Source: Singulisphaera sp. (lineage in GTDB: Bacteria; Planctomycetota; Planctomycetia; Isosphaerales; Isosphaeraceae). Taken from it: a stretch of 45,890 nucleotides of DNA. The notes under the pieces are model-generated. The model was not told the origin of the DNA. It did not search any database and worked only from the letters and a program-made list of their open reading frames with translations. The stretch spans positions 1 through 45,890 of the forward strand of contig DAIDJG010000048.1 of NCBI GenBank assembly GCA_027451445.1, in the 5' to 3' direction. A program made the position numbers and the translations under genes. Positions 34,204 through 43,800 of the stretch are shown here, piece by piece. The first letter of the stretch is position 1. Each line of letters opens with the position of its first letter.

Positions 34204-35009
34204 CCCGCACTCCAAAGCCTGCGGCAAACGCTGGTGGAGCACAAAACAGCCCCGCGTCGCGGCCGAGTTCATACGCGGAGACTCGCGCATCGATGCAAGC
34301 CCGTCCGAATCTGGCGCGAGACTTGCACGTATGGCGACCGTCCTTCACGTGCCCGCGCGTCAATGCCGACGTCGGCCATTCCATCAAAACCTCACGAACT
34401 TTCTCACGCGATGACCTGATAAGCCTCGCAAGAGTTTCCATGTAAGGAGGATAGAGCCTTGTTGCGTTCCAGGATCGCGCAGGGAATCGAGGCGACAACC
34501 GGCGGATTCCGGCTTGACCGGGATGGCGTGAAGACCGATACTGCTGCCGCCGGTGCCAGGGAGAAGGTGCCGGGACGTTTGGACGAGGTGAACCCTCGCG
34601 CGATCGAGTCAAGGAAGACGGCCTCTTCACGGTGGCAGGTGCGACGGCGCAGGCACACCGAGACGGATTCGGCTCACTCTTCCCCTCACACCTCCGGGTC
34701 TCGAGTCGAACCGCGCGTTTTCGCCCCGTCCCCCGCCAGGCCAGGCCGTCAAGGCTCCTACCGGCCCACACAATGGGTCACTCGTGATACGGGTCTGATT
34801 TCACCTAGACGTTCAAACACTCGCGAACCAAGACCATGGACGAGCTTCAACCCCTTATCCACAATCCCTTTCCGATGCGATCCGCCAAGTTAGAACTTTG
34901 GCCGGGCCGTGTCGTAGATTAATGGATAGAGACGCCGCGGGGCTCGCGCCAGGGATGGACTTCAGGGTCCTCGACGTTTGACCGAGGTTGGTGAGGGTGG
35001 TTCAATTCA
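34204..35009. other. Intergenic region upstream of the EPS operon
   Basis: About 800 bases without a protein-like frame. It should contain the operon promoter. A GGTGAGGGTGG stretch at about 34990-35000 can serve as ribosome binding site for the 35010 gene. I could not fix promoter boxes. Confidence 0.4.
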
Positions 35010-36731
35010 ATGATGATCTCCAACTCGTTCGGGCTGATTTTCGCCGTCGCGTTCATGGGCTGCGTGCTCGTCACGCCACTCGTGACCCGGGTCGCCGTCT
35101 GGGCAGGCGCGATCGACCGGCCGGATCAATTTCGGCGCATTCACAAGGGAGCCACCCCGCGCCTCGGCGGCCTCGGACTGGCCGCGGGCCTACTCGCAGG
35201 CCTGCTCCTGGTGGCGTTCGGCGGGATCGTCGACTACGGCCTGGAGCTCAGCGTTTGGTGGGCCAAGCAGTGGTCGATCCTGCTCGCTGGGCTCATGGTC
35301 CTGGGCGTTGGGTTCGTCGATGACACCCGCGGACTCGGCCCGCGCGTCAAGCTGCTGGGACAGGCCGCAGCCGTCCTGGTGCTTTACGTCGGCGGGATCC
35401 GCATCGATGGCGTCGATATCCTCGGCTATAGCCTGAACTTCACTCACCCGAGCTTCGAGGCCCAGTTCCTCGGCTGGTCGATTCACCTGGCCCCGGTCAG
35501 CCTCATGTGCACGATGTTCTGGTTCCTGGGCTGCATGAACGTCTGGAACCTGATCGACGGCATGGATGGACTCGCCTCGGGCGTCGGGCTGCTGGTTTGC
35601 GGCACATTGACCCTGGTCGCAATCCATAACAACAACACCGGCGCGGCGGTGATGGCCTCGGCCCTGGCCGGAAGCCTGGCGGGGTTCCTGCTTTATAACT
35701 GGCACCCGGCATGTATCTTCCTGGGCGATAGCGGCAGCCTGCTCATCGGGCTCTTGATCGGGGTAATCGGGGTGCAGGGGTGCCTGAAGGGGCCGTCGGC
35801 CATCTCGATCCTGTTCCCGATCCTGGCGATGGGCCTGCCGATCTCGGACACGGCCATGGCCATCTTCCGGCGCTGGGTGCGCAACCTGCCGCTCAGCTCG
35901 GCGGATCGTAAGCACGTTCACCACTTGCTGATCGGTTTCGGGCTCAACCCCCGCCAGGCGGCCCTGCTGCTCTACTGCTTCACCGGGTTCTTCTGCGGTG
36001 TGGTGCTGCTGGGCGTGCGTTTGCGGAGTCAAGGGCTGGCCCTGATCCTGGGGCTCTCGGGGTGCCTGGCGTTCCTGATCATCTTGATGAGCCGCCGGGA
36101 CGAGCTGGCGAACCTCCGGGGCGACCTGGCGGCCCGCATGGTCCGGAAACGCCAGGAGCGATTCGCGGCGAAGGTCACGTGGGAGGCTATCCAGCGGGTC
36201 GAACTCTGTGACAAGGTTGAGTCAATCTACGCGATTCTGCTGGAGACGAGCGTCAAGCTGGGGTGTGATCGTATCCGGTTGGAATACACGCTGGGCGAAC
36301 AGGTTAGGGAGCAGTGGGACTCCCGGGGCGATGCGCCGGAAGGGGCTGTGTCGGGGGCGTCGGCCGTTTTTCGACTCTCCAGTGGACAGAGCCTGTCGCT
36401 GACGGTTTCAGTCCACCAGGCCAAAGATTCGAACCTGGCGGCTGATATCGCGTTCCGGTTCCTCCAACGGCTCTCCTTGACAACGGTCGAGTGCCTGGAC
36501 CGGCTCTTGACCGAGGCCGCGGTAGAGACGGTCGTGGCCGGAACCGGGGGCGAACTTGCCGACGACGCGGGGCCCGAGGGTCACGACGCGCGGTCGGAGG
36601 CCGTCCCAGCGACGGTGCTGGCTCCGTCCTTGCTGAGCTGCGCCCGAGGGGCGATCCACGGTGTCCGCATCCTGCTCGGATGGCAAACACGGCCCGTGGC
36701 ACCTCGACCGTCGCTGATCAGCAAGGAGTAA
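35010..36731 (+). CDS. WecA/MraY-like polyprenyl-phosphate glycosyl-1-phosphate transferase
   Basis: 573 residues. Residues 1-360 are the multi-helix enzyme: RRIHKGATPRLGG (about 42), the Mg-binding VGFVDDTRGLGPRVK (Asp104/Asp105), NVWNLIDGMDGLASG (177-190), the YNWHPACIFLGDSGSLLIG loop (Asp240) and the HxHH-type motif DRKHVHHLLIGFG (His302, 304, 305). These define the WecA branch, which moves a sugar-1-phosphate from a UDP-sugar to undecaprenyl phosphate, the first step of EPS or O-antigen synthesis at the inner membrane. Beyond residue 360 is an added cytoplasmic region of about 200 residues (MVRKRQERFAAKVTWEAIQR onward) that is not part of the family core; it may be regulatory. First gene of the EPS/exosortase operon. 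Confidence 0.93.
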   Translation: MMISNSFGLIFAVAFMGCVLVTPLVTRVAVWAGAIDRPDQFRRIHKGATPRLGGLGLAAGLLAGLLLVAFGGIVDYGLELSVWWAKQWSILLAGLMVLGVGFVDDTRGLGPRVKLLGQAAAVLVLYVGGIRIDGVDILGYSLNFTHPSFEAQFLGWSIHLAPVSLMCTMFWFLGCMNVWNLIDGMDGLASGVGLLVCGTLTLVAIHNNNTGAAVMASALAGSLAGFLLYNWHPACIFLGDSGSLLIGLLIGVIGVQGCLKGPSAISILFPILAMGLPISDTAMAIFRRWVRNLPLSSADRKHVHHLLIGFGLNPRQAALLLYCFTGFFCGVVLLGVRLRSQGLALILGLSGCLAFLIILMSRRDELANLRGDLAARMVRKRQERFAAKVTWEAIQRVELCDKVESIYAILLETSVKLGCDRIRLEYTLGEQVREQWDSRGDAPEGAVSGASAVFRLSSGQSLSLTVSVHQAKDSNLAADIAFRFLQRLSLTTVECLDRLLTEAAVETVVAGTGGELADDAGPEGHDARSEAVPATVLAPSLLSCARGAIHGVRILLGWQTRPVAPRPSLISKE

Positions 36732-36787
36732 CAAGCCGTCGATTCCGTTTAAACCGTCTTACACCTTGAGGACAGAGGAACATAAGT

Positions 36788-36891
36788 ACTCCCTCCCCCC
36801 TTGTGGGGGAGGGCCGGGGTGGGGGGTGTCGTACCACCCGTGGCCGTTCGCCCCCCCACCCCAACCCTCCCCCACAAAGGGGGGAGGGAGT
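36788..36891. repeat. C/G-rich double-hairpin palindrome, intergenic copy
   Basis: Arms ACTCCCTCCCCCCTTGTGGG... and their near-complement flank a short spacer; each arm is itself a hairpin (CCTCCCCC with GGGGGAGG). It lies between the first two EPS genes and is homologous to the copy inside 40833-44339 at 41867-41968. Confidence 0.85.
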
Positions 36892-36985
36892 TAAATTCCT
36901 CGTCCGCAACGGTTTAGGGTGGGTTGAACGGGGTTGTGACGAGCCGCACACACCCCCAACGGATTGCCTTGGAGCGGAGCTATCC

Positions 36986-39220
36986 ATGGACGGAATTCAG
37001 CCTTACGGGGGGTCGGCCCGTCCTCCCGCGACCGCCCAACCGCATCAGCATCAGCCAACAAGCTTCCACGTCACCCCGACGCTGACCAAGACGCCCAGTG
37101 ACTACCTCCGCGCTCTGCGCAGGCGGATCTGGCTGGTCCTGGCCGTGAGTGTTCCGCTCGCGACAACGCTGGCGATCCTCGCACTCAAACAGCCGGCGAT
37201 CTACCGGGCGGTCGCCCAGATCCAGATCCAGCAGCCGCAGTACGACCCGGTGCTATCGACCCTCGTGTCACACGACGTCGGCCACCGCGAAGCCGAACCG
37301 CTCGAACGCTATATCCCCAATCGCCTGGCCCTGCTCAAGAGCAAGGTGCTGGTCGACCAGGTGCTGAACAGCCCCGAGCTCGTTCAGGGGGGCTCCAGCG
37401 ACGACCAGGCCGACGAGATCCTCGCGAACCTCCAGGCGCGGCCGATCCCTCTCTCGAATTATGTGCTCGTGACCCTGGAAGGAACCGACCCGGCACGTAC
37501 GACAAAACAGCTCGAATTGCTGCTCAAGACCTTCCACGACAAGAGCCGCGATGAGAACCAGGGCTCGATCGACGAATCGAAAAGGCAGGCCGAGACTAGC
37601 CTCAAGAAGCTTCAGAAAGACCTGGAGGAGGTCGAGCTACTGCGGCGCGACACCCTCAGGATGTCCAAAACGATCGGGCCGGGCGGCCGGAACCTGCTGG
37701 AAGAGCAGTGGGTGAGCATGGGTTCGATGCTCGCGGCGAAGCGCGCCCGCATGGACGAAATGCGGCAGCAGGCACTCGTCGCTCAGCTCTTTCCCAACGC
37801 CAAGGCGCAGGCGAGCCCTGAGCTCGCCGAGCGCCGCACGGCCCTCTCGGAACTCGAAGGGCAAAGGCGCAAGCTCGCACGCGACCTCAAGATGGTCATG
37901 AAGAAGGCCCGCAACCCCGAGTCCGACCATGCCGCGCGCTTCAAGGCCCAGCAATTGGAAGATGTCCTCGACGAAATCAAGCGTCTGAAGGCAACCCCGC
38001 TGGACTCGGGCCTGGAATCCGCGTCCGTTGCGGAGCCGCTGGAAGCCATGGTCCGGCAGATGGGGGATGAGATCCAGGGACTCGAGGACAGGACCCGTGA
38101 GATGCTGGGCGGAGTCCAGGAGTCGGCGCCGGAGCACCAGAAGTACCTCGATTACGAGGAGGATCGCAAGGCGCTCAAAGAGCGAATCGCCGACATGCAG
38201 ACGAAGCTCTCCGAGTTCGACATCCTGGCGAAGTCGCAGAAAGACCCGGTCGTCCTCCCGCCGAGCATCGCCGAGCCGCTCGTCCCGGTCCGGCCCAAGC
38301 GGGCCCTCATGATCGCGCTCAGTCTGTTCTTCAGCCTCGCGGTGGGGATTGGCCTCGTCTGCCTGCTGGAGTTCCTCGACCACTCGGTGAAGGTGCCCGA
38401 GCATCTGTCGATCGGTCTGACGCTGCCGCTCTTCGGCGTGATCCCCCGCATCCGCCGCACCGCCCTGACCCACCGCGCGGGCCACCTCTGGACCCCCGGC
38501 GCACCCGACTCGGTCGAGGCCGACGCCTACCGCAACCTCCGCGCCAGCCTCCTCGGCGCCAGCGACAAGCGCGGGCCGATCACGACCCTCCTCGTCACCA
38601 GCGCCAAGGCCGGCGAAGGAAAGAGCACGACCTCCCTCAACCTCGCCGCCACCTGTGCTCGAGCGGGCGAGCGTACGCTGCTGGTCGACATCGACCTTCG
38701 GCGCCCGAGCCTCAACGACGTGTTTGTCCGCGACGGGCACGAGCTCGGCCTGGTCGACGCCCTGCGCGGCGAGATCCCCTGGCAGCGTGGGCTTGTGTCG
38801 ACCGACCTGCCGAACCTCGACTTCCTGCCCACCGGCGACACCCGCAACGTCCCCATCGAGATCCTGGGGACGCTCGAGCTCCGCCAATTGCTGATCGCCC
38901 TCTCGAACCATTACGACCGCGTGATCCTCGACGGACCCGCAGTGCTCGGCCTGGCCGATTGCCGCATGCTGGGCCGGATCGTCGACGCCGCGCTCATGGT
39001 GGTCCGCTCGGGCTCGCACGGTTTGCAACCCTTGATGCGGGCCAAGACGATGCTCGAGCAGTCGCACGTCGTGATCGCCGGGGTCGTGTTCAACGGTCTG
39101 TACGAAGACCTGAAGAACTGGTCGAGCTACGGCCCCTATCAGCCCTACGGCGACGGCTACGGCGGGCGATCGGGCCCGGTGGGCGCCCTCGCGGACGACC
39201 GTGCGACGCTTTCGGTTTGA
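36986..39220 (+). CDS. Wzc-like polysaccharide co-polymerase with BY-kinase domain
   Basis: 744 residues from ATG 36986 (GGAGCGGAGC about 6-15 bases upstream). The frame is also open through the palindrome to 36803, but that part is repeat DNA. Wzz-type domain: helix 1 at about 48-68 (IWLVLAVSVPLATTLAILAL), a long coiled-coil periplasmic part (195-415, including LEEVELLRRDTLRMS and LEGQRRKLARDLKMVMKKA), the Pro-rich PVVLPPSIAEPLVPVRPKR and helix 2 at 439-462. BY-kinase: Walker A SAKAGEGKST (Lys546), Walker A' LLVDIDLRRP (Asp568, Asp570), Walker B VILDG (Asp649). The Tyr-rich tail (Tyr715, 718, 721, 725) is the autophosphorylation cluster. It controls chain length and export of the polysaccharide. 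Confidence 0.95.
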   Translation: MDGIQPYGGSARPPATAQPHQHQPTSFHVTPTLTKTPSDYLRALRRRIWLVLAVSVPLATTLAILALKQPAIYRAVAQIQIQQPQYDPVLSTLVSHDVGHREAEPLERYIPNRLALLKSKVLVDQVLNSPELVQGGSSDDQADEILANLQARPIPLSNYVLVTLEGTDPARTTKQLELLLKTFHDKSRDENQGSIDESKRQAETSLKKLQKDLEEVELLRRDTLRMSKTIGPGGRNLLEEQWVSMGSMLAAKRARMDEMRQQALVAQLFPNAKAQASPELAERRTALSELEGQRRKLARDLKMVMKKARNPESDHAARFKAQQLEDVLDEIKRLKATPLDSGLESASVAEPLEAMVRQMGDEIQGLEDRTREMLGGVQESAPEHQKYLDYEEDRKALKERIADMQTKLSEFDILAKSQKDPVVLPPSIAEPLVPVRPKRALMIALSLFFSLAVGIGLVCLLEFLDHSVKVPEHLSIGLTLPLFGVIPRIRRTALTHRAGHLWTPGAPDSVEADAYRNLRASLLGASDKRGPITTLLVTSAKAGEGKSTTSLNLAATCARAGERTLLVDIDLRRPSLNDVFVRDGHELGLVDALRGEIPWQRGLVSTDLPNLDFLPTGDTRNVPIEILGTLELRQLLIALSNHYDRVILDGPAVLGLADCRMLGRIVDAALMVVRSGSHGLQPLMRAKTMLEQSHVVIAGVVFNGLYEDLKNWSSYGPYQPYGDGYGGRSGPVGALADDRATLSV

Positions 39221-39238
39221 GCCTGAAGGGAACGCTTC

Positions 39239-40795
39239 ATGAGTCTGCGACTTCGTCTCCTTTATGGCACCGACCGCCTCCTCGCCGTGGCCCTGGCGAG
39301 CGTTCTCGTGGGCACGACGCTCGCCTTCGGGGGCGCTGTCTGGTGGGCACGGCCGGTATTGGCCTTGCTCACGGCGGTGTTCGTCGTGCTGGGGATGGTG
39401 CGTACGCTGCTCGAAGGAAAACTACGCATCCTGAAGAGCCCCCTGGCGTTCTTCGGCCTGCTGGCGCTCGGTCTGGCCGCGGTTCAGCTCGCACCCTTGC
39501 CGGCCAAGGCAGCACGCGTCCTCTCGCCCCGGTCGCGAGAGGTCTACACCATGGGCACCCTGCCCAAGCTCGCACTCGCGGACAACCCCGCGCTCGAATT
39601 GCCCGAGACGCCGCAGAACCGCTCGCCGGTGACACTCGACCGAGCGGCCACCTTGCGCTGGCTGGCGGGCGGCCTGGTCTGCCTCGCCCTGTTCTGGGGC
39701 GTCTCCCACTTCGCCGACCGCCTCGGGCGGCTCTACCTGGTGTGGGGCTGTATTGTCGCGGCGTTCGCGCTGAACACGGTTTTTGCCCTGGTACAGATCC
39801 TCTGCCGGGCCAATGGTCTCTTCGGATTCATCGAGCCGGGCAACGGACCGATCTGGGCCCCTTCGTATGAGGATTTGCTGAACACACCGAACTCGGTCGT
39901 CCTGCGAGGCGCCGGCGGTGAGACGCTCCCCGACTGGGCCACGTACGTGCCGGAGCGGACGTTCCAGCTCGGCAGCATGCTCGGCGGCCCCGCGGCGTAC
40001 CTGGCGCTGGGGTCGATCGGACTGCCACTGACACTGGCGCTCATGCTTCAGATCATGGCGCCGAGGGGGAGTCGCGAAGGGCTGTCGGCGAGGCTCGGCG
40101 AGTCGGGCCAGGGGAGCCTGGTGCTCTTGCTGGCCGGTTTGCTCGTGGCCTCGGGGGTGCTCGTGGGGCTGATCGCCGGCCCCTGGTTGAGTCTGCCGTT
40201 CCTCATTGCGTTGCTGATTGCGGGGATCCCCTGTGCCCGGCCGACCGGCCTGCGCTGGACGGCCGTGGCGATGACATTCCTGGGGGTGTCGGCCGTGGGA
40301 TTGGGGATTGGTTGGGGCGTGCTGGCGGACCGGACGCCCAACCTGGTGCCCGAGGTTCGGGTCGAAGCCCCGAGCTCGCTGGCACGAACCTGGTCGGATA
40401 CGTGGAAGATCGTCCGCGACTTCCCAGTGCTCGGGACAGGGCTGGGGAGCTTCGCGACGGTCCACCCGTACTACAAGGCGCAGGACCAGGCCCAGACCAC
40501 CGCGCTCAGCAGCGTGGCGCAGTGGGTTTCGGAAACCGGGCTGATGGGCCTGGCGCTGCTGTTAACGGCCGGGCTCTGGTCACTCTCGCGGCTGCGGGTG
40601 TCCGTGCTGCGGGTCGGGTCGGCCGACCGGGCGCTCGTGTTCGGCTTGATTGGAGCAGCGCTGGGCTTTAGTCTGTACTCGACGGTTTACTGGACCGTCG
40701 AGCTCGCCGCGGTTGCCGTGTCCGTCAGCGCCCTGGGTGGAACCTGGAACCGCTGGCTGGCGGGGGGCACCGACCTGTTCATCGAGCGTGCATAA
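39239..40795 (+). CDS. Wzy/O-antigen-ligase-like membrane protein
   Basis: 518 residues, about 10-12 membrane helices (LLAVALASVLVGTTLAFGGA, LVLLLAGLLVASGVLVGLIA, WTAVAMTFLGVSAVGLGIGW). The Wzy_C signature is in the second half: TWSDTWKIVRDFPVLGTGLG, SFATVHPYYK and the following WVSETGLMGLALLLTAGLWS. The large extracytoplasmic loop (about 220-250) with EPGNGPIWAPSYEDLL is where such enzymes hold catalytic residues. It probably polymerises repeat units or ligates the chain to its acceptor in the periplasmic leaflet. It starts 18 bases after the Wzc-like gene and ends 37 bases before the FHA-like gene, clearly in one operon. Whether it is polymerase or ligase cannot be told from sequence. Confidence 0.88.
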   Translation: MSLRLRLLYGTDRLLAVALASVLVGTTLAFGGAVWWARPVLALLTAVFVVLGMVRTLLEGKLRILKSPLAFFGLLALGLAAVQLAPLPAKAARVLSPRSREVYTMGTLPKLALADNPALELPETPQNRSPVTLDRAATLRWLAGGLVCLALFWGVSHFADRLGRLYLVWGCIVAAFALNTVFALVQILCRANGLFGFIEPGNGPIWAPSYEDLLNTPNSVVLRGAGGETLPDWATYVPERTFQLGSMLGGPAAYLALGSIGLPLTLALMLQIMAPRGSREGLSARLGESGQGSLVLLLAGLLVASGVLVGLIAGPWLSLPFLIALLIAGIPCARPTGLRWTAVAMTFLGVSAVGLGIGWGVLADRTPNLVPEVRVEAPSSLARTWSDTWKIVRDFPVLGTGLGSFATVHPYYKAQDQAQTTALSSVAQWVSETGLMGLALLLTAGLWSLSRLRVSVLRVGSADRALVFGLIGAALGFSLYSTVYWTVELAAVAVSVSALGGTWNRWLAGGTDLFIERA

Positions 40796-40832
40796 CCTCA
40801 GGACGTGCCTCAAGGAGGAGACCGTCGCTACG

Positions 40833-43800
40833 ATGCCGGAAACCGCCTGCCTCCATATCCAGGCTTCCGAGACCGACCCGATCCGGGTTGTGCCGTTGCC
40901 TGGCCTCTCCGTACGCATCGGCCGGGCCCCGTTCTGCGAGGTCCGGCTGACCGAGCCCACCGTGGCGGAGGAAGAATTCCAGTTGCGCCGACGAGGCGCA
41001 TCGTGGCACTTGGTTCCCGTCGCATCGCCGGGATCGGTGACAGTCGACGGGCGCGTGGTCGATCGGCCTCGTCCCATCGCTTACGGTGTGCCCCTGCGGG
41101 TGGGCAACCTTTCGTTGACCTTGAGGCCGGTGGGCGCATCGCCTCCGGAATGGACCGCGACGGCGTCGGCGGCCTCAACGGTATCGAAGGCCATCCCCGC
41201 GCATGCCGTCGAGAGTGCCGTTCCGCGGCTCCCGCTCCGCCACGAGCGTGACGCGAGGAAGCACCGGTCGCGCCCGACGGTGGAGGAACGTGAGAAGCAA
41301 TGGGGAGCACGCTGGAAGGCCGCTGGCGAGCGTTTGCGAACCAGCGCGGCGACTGTCGCACCGCCGCCCCCTGCACCGGAGCGGCCGCGGGCTGCGGAGC
41401 CTCTGGCGGGTTGGAGGGCGGCGGAGCTTCCTCAACGCGATCAACCCAGGGCGCGGAAGGCCGCCCGGCCGCTGGACTCGGCCGCGTTTCCATCGGTCCG
41501 AGCTGTGGACGTTCCGCCCGCGTATCCTCCGGTCTCCAAAGTCACGCGGCCGGCCCAGGCGCCGAAGGCGGGGCGCGTGCGGGCTGCCGAGGAGGCGAAA
41601 GGGCGGGTGCCGGTTGTCGAGGCGATCGCGCCTGTAACGCCCGAAGCAGCGAATGGCATCCACGACGCTGCTGCAACTTTGGAACTGCTGTCTACGGACC
41701 ACGACGGTACGGAGGGCACTGCGTCTCTGGAACTGGCCAATAATGAGCCGGCCTCGCTGATGCAACCTTTCGCACCCGGAGATGTCGAGAGCACGGTGTC
41801 AGAATACGCCGAGCTTGCATCCGATTCGGGTCCGCAGTCTTCACTGTACGTGACCAGCCCTCTGCCTCCCTCCCCCCTCGTGGGGGAGGGCTGGGGTGGG
41901 GGGGCTGGGACTGGCGCAGCGTCACGGGGAACCCCCCACCCTAACCCTCCCCCACAAGGGGGGAGGGAACCGGAAGACGCGGCGACGGGCGCATCGGGAC
42001 TGCTTTCCGATCTTCGGGCCGCCTCACCGGAAATCGCTCCACCGCTCGACCTGCCTCCCGCACCCCTCACCCCGCCGCTGTGCGGCGACCCTCTCCCACA
42101 AGGGGAGAGGGGTGATTTTGCATTGGCGACGGGCAAAGACGAATTCCACACCTCTCCCCTTGTGGGAGAGGTCGGCCCTCAACGAGGGCCGGGTGAGGGG
42201 TGCGGGCAAGACGATCCGGAGACGTCTTCTGTCGGCAACGATGTTTCCGAAGTAAGTCCTCGGGGAAATCAAGCCCAGAAGCTCGCCAACGGTTTTCGAA
42301 GGGTCCTGGGGCTTTTCGTTCAGTTTTCGGACGAGGCGAATCCGTCGAACCCCGAGAATGGCGAAGCGATCGAACCTGCGCGGGCCAAGCGACGCTCCCT
42401 CTTCGGTCGCAGACGGGCCGAGTCAGATAGAGCGCAACATGTCTCCGAGCTCGACGCAAGTCCTCAGACCGCGGAGACTGCGAGCGATTCGAGCCGGGCC
42501 AGTCTCCAAGACAACCTCTCGTCAAGGGATCCCGCATCGGGGTCTGAAGTCGCACCCCCGCCCCAACCAGCCGCCAAACCCAATAACTCCCCCCCTTGGG
42601 AAGGGGGGGTTGGGGGGGTGGGGAGTGAGCGCACGCATACGGCTGGTCCCGTTACGCCGCAACCGTTAAGCGCAGGAGATCGGCTCACGGCTGAATCGCC
42701 CACAGCGGACGGCCAATGCCCACCCCCCCTACCCCCCCTTCCCAAGGGGGGGAGTTATGAGGTTCCTCCGCTTCCGACGGGCGTGCCGTCAAGCGATACC
42801 GTGCGCGATCCAGGCGTCAGCCCGCCTCAGACCGCCCCAATCGAGATCTCGAATCCTCCCACACCCACCGCCGACATCCCCACCACTCCAATCGTCGAGG
42901 CCCTTTCCCCCGACACCGCCCCTCCCGAGCCGGCCCCCTCGCACGACCTCTTCAGCCCCCAAACGTGGCAGGCGCATACCGGCGGCTGGGCCCACGAGGG
43001 CCTCGCAGTCTCCTCCGGAACCTGGGAGCACGTCGTCGTCCGCCATTCGCCCCGGACCATCGACGACCCAACCAACGCCCGGCCCACCCCGACCGAACAC
43101 TGGCCGTCCGCGCGTGATATCCTGGCCGCCTGCGCTGCGGCGAAACCCGCAGAGCCGCCGAGAGCCGCGCCCACCGCCCGCAAGCCGCGGCCGAAACGCC
43201 CTGCGCCGACGGTCGGCCTGGAGCCGAATGCCTGGACTGTGCCGCTCTGGCTCGGTTGGCTCCCCATGACACTCTCAGCACTGGCGGCGGGCATCTTCGG
43301 CGTCGCCCTGGCCTGGACGTGGGCGCAAGAGGCCAAGACGACGGCCATCCTCGCCAACCACCTGGCACGCAGTACACCGGGAGCCAAGTTCCCCCTCGAA
43401 CCCGAAGAACTCAGCGCACCCTCCTGGTGGCGCGGAACCGCAGGCGGCCTGACCCGCCGGGCCATCGCGCTGGCGTCGTCCGACCGCCCGGACATGCAGG
43501 AAGCCCAGACCGTGTTGCGAACCGCACTCCAGGCTTCGCCCCTGGAGCCCGCCGCACGGCTTGCCTGGGTCCACCTCAATCCGGGGGGTGACGAGAAAGC
43601 AGCGCTCGTGCTCAGCGCGGGGCTCAGCCGCGACGTGCTCTCGCTGGCCTGGACCGGCCGGCAGTTGCTCAAGAATGGGCAGAAGGACGCGGCACTCCGG
43701 GCCTATCAGGCCGCCCTCGAACTCGCCGCTACGGCCGACGTGGCGCGGTTCGCCGACCCCGTCTACAACGAAGACGACCCGCAAGCTCGCCGCTACTTCC

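Noticed and set aside
34930-35010. tRNA-like stretch (AATGGATAGAG followed by GGTTCAATTC)
   Set aside because: The acceptor, anticodon and T stems do not pair; it is the leader of the WecA-like gene.
36803-36985. N-terminal extension of the Wzc-like protein
   Set aside because: It is translated from the palindromic repeat; the ATG at 36986 has a ribosome binding site and starts the normal domain.
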